Source of the DNA: Vairimorpha apis BRL 01
Lineage: Eukaryota; Microsporidia; Nosematidae
Length of the DNA stretch: 17,729 nt
Assembly (NCBI GenBank): GCA_000447185.1
Contig: KE647323.1
Location: 1-17,729 of the forward strand
Direction of reading: 5' to 3'
Made by a program: the position numbers and the translations under genes. The notes under the pieces are model-generated. The model saw only the letters and a list, made by a program, of their open reading frames with translations. It was not told the DNA's origin and did not search any database. Positions 1 to 8,523 of this stretch are shown piece by piece (position 1 is the stretch's first letter; the number at the start of each line of letters is the position of its first letter).

Positions 1-1196
1 TAAAATATAATTATTTTAAAATTATTAATTTTTAAAGTTAATAAATTTTATATAAATAAATTTTGTATTATTATAAAATTAGAAATTATTATGGAAATTT
101 TTTTATAAAAAAATTAAAAAGTTTCTTTAATATATTAAGAATTCAAATTTTTGTAAATGTTAAAATTTAGCAATTTTAATATACTCTTCTTTAATTAATT
201 TTTTTCTTAAAAAATTAGATAAATTTATTGTAAAATTTTTGACATATCACATCTAAAAAAAATAAATTTATTTTCACTACTACAAAAAAATATAATTTAA
301 GCTGTAATAAAAATGTATTAAATATATAAACATAAATATATTTTCTGTTGGTTATTTGTAATTATATTATTTTATTTTATAGTTTTGTGAAATAAATTTT
401 TTTATAATTTAAAACTTCTAAAAAATTTAAAATAATTGTTAATTTTTTTAGAATAACAACAAAAAAATTAAAATAGTTTCATAAAATCTTAATATTTTAT
501 TATATAATTTTAAGAATGATAATTTAAAAAAGACAATAAACTAAAAAGTTTTAATGTATTTAAGTATTTTAAACAGTAAACATTAATTTTAACTTTTTCG
601 ATTTCAATATAAAAAATTTTAAATATTTAATTGCATTTTCAAAGTATTTTTACAAAATGTATAAAAAACTTTTATATTTTAAAATATTTATTTAAGTTAT
701 TTTTATTTAATAACAATCTTTGAAATGATAAAAAATTTTATTCATAACTAAAGTGCAAAAATTTGTAAAATATATATCTACATTGTAACTTTAATCTTTT
801 TATAAATTAAAAACAAAAAATATATTTTATATGTTTTATTATATAAAGAAGTTCTATTAAAAAATATGTTTAAAATGTTAATTTAACCCAAAAATATAAT
901 AATCTTATTTTTTGAACTAGTTTTAAATATTTATACAATAAATGGTGTTATTATTTCTATCTTAATTTTTAATATTTTTTGAATTACTAAACTTACCTTA
1001 AATTATGTCATATTATTAAAATATTATGTAAAAAAATATCTTTTTTATAATTTTGTAATAATTTTTAATTAAATATCATTATTATAAATGTATATATTTA
1101 TGCTCTTAATATGTTAAAGATGAAATATTGTAATTATAAAGTATCATTTAATTTACTTAACTCAATAATAATTAAATGTTAATATATTTTTATTTT
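1..1196. other. AT-rich stretch without a recognised gene
   Basis: Almost pure A/T sequence with frequent stops in all frames, many A and T runs, and no open frame of gene length. I see no RNA gene, no clear tandem array and no coding-like island. It ends at the left copy of the direct repeat that borders the retroelement. Confidence 0.7.
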
Positions 1197-1210
1197 ATTT
1201 TTTGATATAA
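1197..1210. repeat. Left target-site duplication of the retroelement
   Basis: ATTTTTTGATATAA, identical over 14 bases to 3159-3172. Identity stops on both sides (T versus C before it, T versus A after it). It supplies the stop codon just before the element's truncated reading frame. Confidence 0.75.
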
Positions 1211-1552
1211 TTAGCATGCGTAAGTAAATTAAATCTCCCTCAATGGATAGTTACTTTCCTTGAAAGTATTATCAGCCAGTGGCACATTGAGATAAAGTCT
1301 GGAGTGGAAACAATCCTGGAGAAAAAGATAGAGAGAGGAATTTTACAAGGAGACTCTCTATCACCTTTACTATTTGTTCTATGTATGGACCCGTTGAGTA
1401 GGAAACTTAACTCACTGTATCCAAAAGTAGAAATTAATTTGAAGGAAAAGGACTTTATAACTAACCACCTGCTGTTTATTGATGATCTAAAGCTTCTTGC
1501 AAAGACAGAAGTAACTCTCAAGTCAATGAACGAAGAAACTAAAAAATTACTT
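1211..1552 (+). pseudogene. Reverse transcriptase, C-terminal half of the domain (R2-like element)
   Basis: This frame is open from the first base of the element and has no start codon of its own, as expected for a 5'-truncated copy. The readable protein contains the reverse-transcriptase motif B region (RGILQGDSLSPLLF, about 1334-1375) followed by the catalytic motif C region (LLFIDDLKLLAK, about 1470-1505). The aspartate pair is present, in the form FIDD. The palm motif A and everything N-terminal to it, including any DNA-binding domain, are missing. Near 1546-1553 the frame is lost. Ignoring one base there (for example A1549) continues into KKFFATVGLEMN in the frame of the following piece, which is normal family sequence. 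The product would not be an active polymerase. Assignment to reverse transcriptase is certain; the exact clade is inferred. Confidence 0.88.
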
Positions 1553-1553
1553 T

Positions 1554-3095
1554 GCGACTGTAGGACTTGAGATGAACCGGGAAAAATCAGCTACTAATTG
1601 TACAGGGTGTGAAAGCGATGCAGTTATATTGGAAGGCCATCAAGGTTATAAATACCTAGGAATAACGGAAGACGCCTCCAGTATAGTCAAAAGAGAGACT
1701 TTTGAAAAAGTTAGGAAGGAAATACTTTGTCGGGTAGAAAAACTGTGCATGACTAAACTCAATGGTAAGAACATGATCCGAGCCATCAATGAGCATGCAA
1801 TTTCAGTTATAAACTACCACGTAGGACTCGTAAAACTTGAACCTAGTGATTTTAAAAGTCTTGATCATGACATCCGTCAGGTACTAATTAAGTACCAAGT
1901 TCATTTACAGCCAGCATGTAAAGAAAGACTATACCTTCCTAGAACGGAAATGGGAAGAGGACTTACAAATATTGAATTTAAAAGTGAATGTATGCTTTTA
2001 ACAATGCATAGATCGTTAAACGAGACTAGAAATAGCTCTCTTAGACGTGCTGCAATATTGAAAAGTGAAGAAGCATGTGCTTCTCACCTGTCTCTTATAG
2101 TAAGTTACCTCAAAATTAGGTATAGTCTGGAAGAAATTCCATCCTTAAAAGCGTTAGTTGAAGCACAAAAATTAAAATTATACAACGAAATTCAAAATCG
2201 GTCAAATCACGGTAAGTTGTATAAAGCTAAGACCAATGAACTAATAAGCATTAAGGATTCGTCTACATGGCTAACAAAGGGAAACAATCAGGCCAGATCC
2301 GAAGCAATTTATTGCTTCCTACAGGATAGAAATATCTTCTGTGGTCAAGTAGGACAATGTCCTCACTGTGGATCTCAAAGAAAGACAGTTGATCATTTAG
2401 CTACCAAGTGTGACCGAATGTTAGGTTTTGACTACATGAGAAGGCACAATGAGGTAGTTAGATGTATACATCTTCTTCTTTGTAAAAAGTATGGATTTAA
2501 AAAGACGAATAAAATAAGAAGCCACTCAGTTCAAGAGGTTATGTCTAATGACAATGCCGAGATACGAGTGGATACAAGGGTATCAACTGATATCAAAGTC
2601 TGCCATAATAAGCCTGACATACTTGTAATAGACAAAAAGAATAAAGAAATCTTAATTGTCGAGATTGGAATAACCAATCAAGACCGTTTGACTATTGTCG
2701 AAAACGAAAAATTAAGAAAGTATGATCTTTTGGCTAATGAACTTGGACAAATATATAAATCTCGGACAAAGATTGTTCCATATGTAATAACATGGGATGG
2801 GATGGTAACTAAGTACCACAGAAAGTATATCAAAGAGCTAGAAATCCAACCAAATCTTGAGGCGTACATGCAATCCATTGTACTTAAGAAGACTTTAGAG
2901 TCCATTTCTATGGATAGAAGACGAGGATATGAGTGGATCGAACCAAGAGAGGACGAGGTGGAAAAAGCAGTGGAGAATTTAGTAAAAACTATACCTTTAA
3001 AAAATATATATATCGAGGAGGCGAAACTCAAAATAAACGAATCAAAAAAGCCCCGAGATAATCAAAGTGAAGAATATGAAGATGAAATTGTTTAA
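1554..3095 (+). CDS. R2-like element ORF, thumb, CCHC knuckle and RLE endonuclease
   Basis: This is the same polyprotein one frame on. Numbering from the ATG at 1572, it starts with the region after the polymerase core (GLEMNREKSATN, then YKYLGI, a motif found just after the RT core) and continues through a long helical part with LPRTEMGRGLTNIE near residues 123-136. A zinc knuckle follows with Cys263, Cys266, His275 and Cys280 (CX2CX8HX4C). Next is a restriction-like endonuclease with Pro348-Asp349 and Glu364, followed by KLRKYDLL. In R2-like elements this endonuclease nicks the target and primes cDNA synthesis. The 507 codons have no stop, so decay is slight. The ATG at 1572 is probably not a true start because coding sequence continues upstream in the other frame. 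The acidic C-terminal tail is lineage-specific. Confidence 0.88.
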   Translation, partial: ATVGLEMNREKSATNCTGCESDAVILEGHQGYKYLGITEDASSIVKRETFEKVRKEILCRVEKLCMTKLNGKNMIRAINEHAISVINYHVGLVKLEPSDFKSLDHDIRQVLIKYQVHLQPACKERLYLPRTEMGRGLTNIEFKSECMLLTMHRSLNETRNSSLRRAAILKSEEACASHLSLIVSYLKIRYSLEEIPSLKALVEAQKLKLYNEIQNRSNHGKLYKAKTNELISIKDSSTWLTKGNNQARSEAIYCFLQDRNIFCGQVGQCPHCGSQRKTVDHLATKCDRMLGFDYMRRHNEVVRCIHLLLCKKYGFKKTNKIRSHSVQEVMSNDNAEIRVDTRVSTDIKVCHNKPDILVIDKKNKEILIVEIGITNQDRLTIVENEKLRKYDLLANELGQIYKSRTKIVPYVITWDGMVTKYHRKYIKELEIQPNLEAYMQSIVLKKTLESISMDRRRGYEWIEPREDEVEKAVENLVKTIPLKNIYIEEAKLKINESKKPRDNQSEEYEDEIV

Positions 3096-3158
3096 AATAA
3101 TCCACAAATTGAGAATACTAATAATAATGAACAACTATAAAATAATAACCCAATAAAC

Positions 3159-3172
3159 ATTTTTTGATATAA
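3159..3172. repeat. Right target-site duplication of the retroelement
   Basis: Second copy of the 14-base sequence at 1197-1210. Its position directly after the element's short 3' untranslated part fixes the 3' boundary at 3158. Confidence 0.75.
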
Positions 3173-3303
3173 AAATTTATTTTTTAAAAAACGAATATTA
3201 ACTTTAATTTTTTTATATAATTGTAAATATAAAATGTAAAAAATAAATAAACACTTTTACAATTAAATTTTTATTAACTTACAAAAATTTAAACAAAATT
3301 ATA

Positions 3304-3699
3304 TTATTTGTTTAAATTCTCTTCAATTTCTCTATAAGAAATATCTAAACCATGTTTTGAATGATAATGATTTCTTATTCCTGGTTTGCACTTAAAACGC
3401 TTTTGACAATCTTCGATATGACAAACAAAAGGTCTAGTTATATTCAAATTTTCTTCATTATGATATGTATCTTCATGATATCTTAATCCACCTTTTGAAG
3501 TAAAAGTTCTTTTACAATCAGTTTTAACACAATTATATGATATACTTTTTGTTTCTTTTTCTACGACCAAATCATTTGATATAATATTTTGTCTAATATA
3601 GTTAATCGATCTGTTCTCAAAAAAATTATAATTTTCATATGGTCTATGTCGAATAAATGATTGATTAATTGGTTTATTATTAATTAAATAATTATTTTT
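3304..3699 (-). CDS. C2H2 zinc-finger region (C-terminal part of frameshifted gene)
   Basis: Two tandem C2H2 fingers are clear, both CX4CX12HX4H: finger 1 at about 3531-3460 (SKGGLRYH core) and finger 2 at about 3423-3352 (RFKCKPGIRNH core). The linker carries RPFVC just before finger 2. The wide CX4C spacing and GLxYH-like cores recall fungal transcription factors with paired fingers such as Sfp1, but that link is only suggestive. The frame is open from 3699 to the stop at 3304-3306 and contains no ATG at all, so it cannot stand alone. It lies directly after the 233-codon frame at 3684-4385 and needs one extra base in the seven-base T run at 3695-3701 to join it. The likely role is sequence-specific DNA binding in the nucleus. 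Confidence 0.75.
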   Translation of the reverse strand, partial: KNNYLINNKPINQSFIRHRPYENYNFFENRSINYIRQNIISNDLVVEKETKSISYNCVKTDCKRTFTSKGGLRYHEDTYHNEENLNITRPFVCHIEDCQKRFKCKPGIRNHYHSKHGLDISYREIEENLNK

Positions 3700-4385
3700 T
3701 TACTATTATAATAATGATAAGCTAAATTATTTCTGTATAAATCAAATGGCATAATATTTATAGGATCGCTGATAGTTTCATTATTAAATATAGGAAATTT
3801 TGAACCATCTGTCTCCTTTTCATTAACATCATAAAACTCATAATCGTTGTCATAAAAATCCGATACATCTGAATTTGTGCTAGTTCTCTTATTATACAAA
3901 TTTTCTTTTGAATGAATATCAGCTCGAACTTTCTCTTTATCATTATTTTCAATAGGTTTATTATTATATTCATCCAAATTATATAAACTCATAAATTTAT
4001 ATCTTAAATCTTGTTTTATCTGTATAAAATTTTCTTTTCTTTGAATCTTTTCTTCACCTTCTTTATACTTATTTGGGTATGTGTTTAAATTCAATGTATT
4101 GTTGCAATTCACAATATTATTATCTAAAACAGTTTTCATTTCGTCATTACATGATTCTTCATTTTCTCTAGACTTTTTAAAAATGTTATTCAAAGGTTTA
4201 TCGTTTTTTACCTTATAAACTATTTTTTTATTAAAATTATATAGGTTAGGATAAAACATGTATTCTTTGTACCTCAAACCGAAAATACTTGAACACTTTC
4301 GAATATCCGATTCGTCGTAAAAGTTAAATGTTTCGGGGAATTTCTTTTCACATTGTTTTAGTAGATTTTTACAATATTCAAACAT
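3684..4385 (-). CDS. N-terminal part of C2H2 zinc-finger protein, Asn-rich
   Basis: The frame has 233 codons from an ATG at 4385. It is rich in Asn, Lys, Glu and Tyr, with no membrane segment and no domain I recognise. The first 60 residues are the least repetitive (Phe, Tyr and Cys rich, with FGLRYKEY), and the rest looks disordered and polar, typical for the regulatory part of a transcription factor. The start is supported by a CCC triplet six bases before the ATG (4392-4394). The frame ends in KKIII and stops at 3684-3686 right after an A7 run (T7 on the + strand, 3695-3701). With one more A the reading would continue into the zinc-finger frame, giving one protein of roughly 365 residues. 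I therefore read both parts as one gene with a frameshift; an independent 233-residue protein is the less likely alternative. Confidence 0.65.
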   Translation of the reverse strand: MFEYCKNLLKQCEKKFPETFNFYDESDIRKCSSIFGLRYKEYMFYPNLYNFNKKIVYKVKNDKPLNNIFKKSRENEESCNDEMKTVLDNNIVNCNNTLNLNTYPNKYKEGEEKIQRKENFIQIKQDLRYKFMSLYNLDEYNNKPIENNDKEKVRADIHSKENLYNKRTSTNSDVSDFYDNDYEFYDVNEKETDGSKFPIFNNETISDPINIMPFDLYRNNLAYHYYNSKKIII

Positions 4386-4394
4386 TATTATGGG

Positions 4395-5322
4395 TTAGAT
4401 CGGTTAATTGTTTATATATATTGGTTTAATTAAATTTATGATAAAATATTAATTAATTTTAAGATAAAGAAAGTTAAATTTAATGATCTTAAAAATGTAA
4501 CAATGTTAATCAATTTTGATTTTTTTTTATTTAAATTGAATTTTAAATATTTTAAAATGTAAAATGTAAAAATTTGTAAACAACCATTAAACTCTAAATA
4601 ATTATAAAAATAAAATATTTTATTTTTGACAGCATTCAATTTATAGGACAATTAATGATTTAAATAAATTTAATTAAAAATAAAATTTGAAAATTTGATT
4701 TTTTTTTGAATTTATAAATAAATATAGGATATTTGAAAAAAAATCTGTGAGTGTTAAATTTTAAACATTAAACTAAATTTTGGAAGATTATATTACTAAT
4801 TGACACAAGACATTAAAATGTAATTTATTATTATCAAGTTTACAAATAAAATAAAATTTAAAATTTATTTTTATACTTAATTTAAATTTTTAAAAATTTA
4901 ATTTTTATATTTTATGATATCTAAAGATCAAAAATAAAATTAATAAAAAATTTATTGGTTTTTGTTCAAATGATATTTATGTAAACGATAAATATTTTAA
5001 AAATTTATTTAAATTTTTAAGTAATATATTTTAAAATATAAATATGTTTTTTATTTATAATAAAATACATTATAAAAAAATATTTTAAATAAATTTTTAA
5101 AGTATATTACTTATTATCAAAAAAATTTATATTATGATAAAATTATTAATTAAAATTTCCAACTTTAAATAATCTTTTACATGCATTATCAATTTAAATG
5201 ATTATAATATAAAATTTAAAAATACTTATTTAAGGTAATAATTTCATAAAATTATGTATCAACTTTGTCAAAATATTTAATAAGCTCAAATTTTTTGATA
5301 CTTTGATTTTTTATACTTTTTT
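4395..5322. other. AT-rich intergenic stretch
   Basis: No credible gene. An open frame on the - strand at 4436-4651 begins with TTG, has no ATG near its start and is made of AT-driven Lys, Asn, Ile, Leu and Phe codons, so I do not accept it. The stretch contains an 18-bp inverted repeat (4996-5013 with 5084-5101) and otherwise only low-complexity sequence. Confidence 0.6.
4996..5101. repeat. 18-bp inverted repeat with 70-base spacer
   Basis: TTTAAAAATTTATTTAAA at 4996-5013 has its exact reverse complement at 5084-5101. Both arms are pure A/T, so in this background the match may be chance or low-complexity drift. No flanking duplication or coding content suggests a transposon. Confidence 0.35.
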
Positions 5323-5392
5323 AATAATCCTCTATTTTTTTTGTAATATGGTCATTTTTGCGAGTTATATGGTTATATCCTCTAGGATTATT
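5323..5392. repeat. 9-bp inverted repeat, possible hairpin or small RNA
   Basis: AATAATCCT at 5323-5331 pairs with AGGATTATT at 5384-5392, spanning 70 bases. Unlike most AT palindromes here the arms contain C and G, and the loop includes a local G/C-containing patch (GCGAGTTATATGG). The span is tRNA-sized, but I see no anticodon arm, D arm or normal B box, so I do not call a tRNA. It lies about 85 bases beyond the stop of the 55-codon gene. Confidence 0.35.
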
Positions 5393-5477
5393 TTTAAAAT
5401 ATGAATTACACACATATTTTTATAAAGTTTTTATCATACTATGTAAAAAAATATTAATTATAAATAAAAAAAATAAC

Positions 5478-5645
5478 TTATTTATTAGAATTAAATGATT
5501 TTTTAAAATCTTTCAATTTTAATAAACCGTAAGCTGCATCTCTTAAAAGCTTGTCTTTACATCTTTCAAGGAGATAAAATTCCAGTCTTCTTTGTCTAAA
5601 TTTATGTTTATATATATAATAATTTTTTATTTTATCTTCTCTCAT
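5478..5645 (-). CDS. Small basic protein of 55 residues, unrecognised
   Basis: An ATG at 5645 opens 55 codons ending in TAA at 5478-5480. The protein starts MREDKIKNYYIYKHKFRQRR and continues with LEFYLLERCKDKLLRDAAYG. It is strongly basic, predicted mostly helical, with no membrane segment or signal peptide. Codon content supports it: it holds CTG, CTC, CTT, GAC, GCA, GCT and GGT codons in a neighbourhood that is otherwise nearly all A and T, and no stop interrupts it. A CCC triplet lies 16 bases before the ATG (5662-5664), further away than in the other genes. I do not recognise the family; size and charge would suit a small subunit of a nucleic-acid-binding complex, but that is a guess. 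Confidence 0.6.
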   Translation of the reverse strand: MREDKIKNYYIYKHKFRQRRLEFYLLERCKDKLLRDAAYGLLKLKDFKKSFNSNK

Positions 5646-5664
5646 AATATTTTATATTTAAGGG

Positions 5665-6699
5665 ATGTTTATATAAATATCTTACTTTTAATTAAAAATT
5701 TCTTTTAAATATTATTTTAATTAGTCTTAATTTAAGATTATTTTTTTATAGTTTAAATTAAGATAGTTTTTGTATGTAGAACTTGATTTTGAATGTTATG
5801 TAATAGGTAAATTTTTAATTAAATTATATAATGATAAAATGATGATTTTTTTTATATATCTAAAAAAAAGATTTGTTTATTTTTTAATATTTTTTAAATT
5901 AAATATTAAATATATCACAAGTCAAATTTAAATTTTTTTAAACATAAAACATAGTAAATAAAATAACAATTTTGAAGAAAAGTCAAATTGTTTTTTAATA
6001 TGTAACTTTTAAAAATTTCTTGATTTAAAATGCAAATTAAAGTGTTTTAGAAATAATTTTTTAATAATAAAATTCAAAATTAAATTATGTAAAAAATATA
6101 TTAATAATATTATTACTTTTTTTATTTGATATTGTAAAATTTTTTATTGTATTTTAGTATTCTTTTTTTAAAAATAATTTTGAATATATTTCAAATATTA
6201 TATATTACATATATTCGCCTTATAATTTTAAAAATTTATTGAATCTTTCGCTTATTTAATATTTAATTAAAGAACAATTTTATACATTTTATACAAAATT
6301 ACATAAAAAACATGTAAACATAATTAAATACATGTCACATTGAATGAATATTAAAAATGATTTTAAATATGTCAAAATAAACAATTTTCTAAATAAATAC
6401 ATTATTCTTTTAAATCTTAAAAATAATTATTCTTTTACTGTTTAATATAAATATTTTAGACAGATAAAAACTAACTTATTTAATATTAAAATTAAATTTA
6501 AATTAAAATTTAACTTTAAATTATATTTTTTATATGTTACTTTTAATAATTTTATTTGATAGTAATTTTTTAATTCATATTTTTTTCAAAAAATTTAAAA
6601 AAATAAAATTGTTATATTTTTAGTTTTTATTAATGTTTTTAAATAATTTTAAAAAATTTTAAAATAAAAAATAGTTTAATAAGGTATATATTTATTAAG
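5665..6699. other. AT-rich intergenic stretch
   Basis: No open frame with an ATG and coding-like codons. It has short A/T palindromes (for example around TCTTAATTTAAGA near 5727) and long T and A runs. Nothing else is supported. Confidence 0.6.
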
Positions 6700-7350
6700 T
6701 TTTTAGATCCTAAGTTTCCAATTTTTGTTAATTATTGCAAATCATATCATCTAAATTTATATCTCCGAGTGTACTAGGATTTACTATTACTCCTAAATTT
6801 TCTTATCTAGACAATTTACATTTATTTTCATATAAAGTTTTTGTTTATAAGCCAGTTCACTTCTTTTCCACCTCTTCTCGTCTAGCTTTTTCTTAATTGT
6901 ATCATCATCTTTAGTATAAAAAGATAGACTCTAGAATCTTTTTTAGTACTATAGATTGTATATAAGCTTCGAGTAAAGTTCTAATTTAAAGTTCTCAGAT
7001 GTATTTATTTTAAGATTTAATCACCACATCATCCATATCATTATATAAGTCATAATTTTTTTTGTGACTCTATGTATAAGCCTTTGTTCATTATATAAAA
7101 GTTCATTATCTCTAGTTTCTAATTTTCAATAATTGATAGTCGATTCTAGTTGATTACGACGATTTCGAGAATAATAATTTCTTCTTTTAACAAACACTAG
7201 GATATCAGGCTTGTTGGTTCAACTTTACTGTCAGTGGTTATTCTTGTATCTATTTAGTCTTTTGTTTGATTATTTTTCATGATATCTTGTACAGTGTGGC
7301 TCCTGATAGTCTTATTCTTCTCAAATTCATACTTATAAACAATATAAGTT
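6700..7350 (-). mobile_element. Decayed R2-like retroelement remnant, inverted relative to the first copy
   Basis: Read on the - strand, this stretch aligns to the C-terminal part of the element at 1211-3158. Matching blocks, in the same order, include: 7306-7335 with about 2487-2520 (AAGTATG, then ACTATCAGGAGCCAC against ATAAGAAGCCAC); 7201-7250 with about 2570-2626 (GATACAAG, then AAGCCTGATATCCT against AAGCCTGACATACT); and 6927-6972 with about 2858-2905 (CAATCTATAGTACT against CAATCCATTGTACT). Translated pieces read DTRITTDSKV and EIIILEIVVIN, close to the intact copy's DTRVSTDIKV and EILIVEIGITN from the endonuclease domain. Stops and indels break every frame, so it is a dead copy. The reverse transcriptase part is not detectable, so this copy is also 5'-truncated or has drifted beyond recognition. 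Both limits are approximate. Confidence 0.8.
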
Positions 7351-8211
7351 TTATAAATTTTATATATTTATAACTTATATTAATTTTATGTATTTTCTAA
7401 AATTGCTTTTAATAAAGTTATATTTAAATATAAATATTAAAAAGAGATATTTTTTTAACTTTACTCAGTTTATTTTAATTTTGATACATAATATATTATG
7501 AATTTTATTGAGTTAAAAATATTTTTAAAAATTATGTAAAATATAAAAATTTAAATTTTCTATTTACATCTCAAATAATATACTCGCGTATATTTAAAAT
7601 ATAATAATTTACAAATTTAGTTTTAATAAATTTTTTGTCGAATAGCTTGTTTTTAAATCATATCTAAAATTATACTAAAATATTTTTTTTCTTAATTTTT
7701 TTTCGAATATTTTTAAAATTTAAATTAACTAAATTAAAAATTGTGACATGTAAACTTAAATATTTTTAACAAAATTCTTTTTTATTTCATTTAGAAAAAT
7801 CTAATTTCTTGAAAAAAACCGTTTGAAATTTTACTTATGTTCAAATTATTACAACAAATTATATTCTTAAAATATAAATTAAACTTTATAATAAATTATA
7901 AATTAGTATAATAATTATTTTATTTTAAACTTATTTTTTTAATGGAATAAATTAAATGTGTTGATATTCAAATTATTTCGAAATATGTTTAATTTTAAAT
8001 TGAGAATATATTTACTAATTTTAACAAAAAATAAATTGTTTTTAATTTATACTTAAATTAATTTGGTTTGTTGAACTTATTTTGAAATATATCTACACTA
8101 TTTTTTATCAAAATAGTAATTGAATTTTATAATTTTTATTTAAGATAACATTAATTAAAATGCAATTTATCTCAAAAATAATGTATAAATTTATACAAAT
8201 TTATTCCTATC
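7351..8211. other. AT-rich intergenic stretch
   Basis: Nothing gene-like. It is A/T low-complexity sequence between the decayed retroelement and the unrecognised gene that starts at 8212. Confidence 0.6.
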
Positions 8212-8523
8212 ATGTATAATAGACAAATAGTAATGACTAATATTAAGAAAAAAGAAGATGATTATATTGATAGGTTGATAAAATATGAAAATTTTAACTG
8301 TAAATTTATAAAAGTATTTTTTAATAAGAAAAGAACATTTAAAAAAAATCAAAGACTATTTCTAAGAACAAACAGTTCATCTTTTTATTTTAAAAAATAT
8401 AATCATAAACTTAATAATAGTTTAAAATTAGTTTTCTATTTTTTAAATGAAACTGAATTGATATATTTTTTTTATTATTGTGTGAAAACTGTAATTATTT
8501 TTTGTTTATATATTATAAAATGA
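8212..8523 (+). CDS. Unrecognised Lys/Asn/Phe-rich protein, N-terminal piece
   Basis: This frame starts at ATG 8212 (MYNRQIVMTNIKKKEDDYID) and stays open to a TGA at 8521-8523. A second ATG eight codons in is also possible. The first 85 or so codons look coding: basic, with FKKYNHKLNNSLKLVFYFLNE. After the T8 run at 8466-8473 the reading turns into YYCVKTVIIFCLYIIK. One extra T in that run would instead give FFLLCENCNYFLFIYYK and flow into the next frame. I therefore take the last 17 codons as out of frame and this ORF as the start of a gene running to 9325. No domain is recognised. The overlap with the ATG at 8520 is the alternative reading, as two abutting small genes. Confidence 0.5.
   Translation: MYNRQIVMTNIKKKEDDYIDRLIKYENFNCKFIKVFFNKKRTFKKNQRLFLRTNSSSFYFKKYNHKLNNSLKLVFYFLNETELIYFFYYCVKTVIIFCLYIIK

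Larger units (their letters stand above)
1211..3158 (+). mobile_element. 5'-truncated R2-like non-LTR retrotransposon (RLE class)
   Basis: The segment carries the distal half of a reverse transcriptase, a CCHC zinc knuckle and a PD-(D/E)XK-type endonuclease, in the order used by R2-like non-LTR retrotransposons. It begins abruptly inside the reverse transcriptase domain and ends 63 bases after the stop codon, with no poly(A) tail. A 14-bp direct repeat (ATTTTTTGATATAA) lies exactly at both ends, at 1197-1210 and 3159-3172. Target-primed reverse transcription leaves such a duplication, and 5' truncation is typical of that process. The element is visibly richer in G and C than the flanks, which fits a mobile sequence that has not adapted to local composition. 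Apart from one frameshift it has a long intact frame, so the insertion is probably fairly recent. Confidence 0.88.

Noticed and set aside
1240..1521. Open frame of 93 codons on the - strand
   Set aside because: It lies antisense to the reverse transcriptase segment, which has family motifs on the + strand, so it is a shadow frame.
2678..3031. Open frame of 117 codons on the - strand
   Set aside because: Antisense to the endonuclease and C-terminal part of the retroelement ORF; no motif of its own.
4436..4651. Open frame of 71 codons on the - strand
   Set aside because: Begins with TTG, with no ATG near its start, and has only AT-driven Lys, Asn, Ile, Leu and Phe composition; no start signal upstream.
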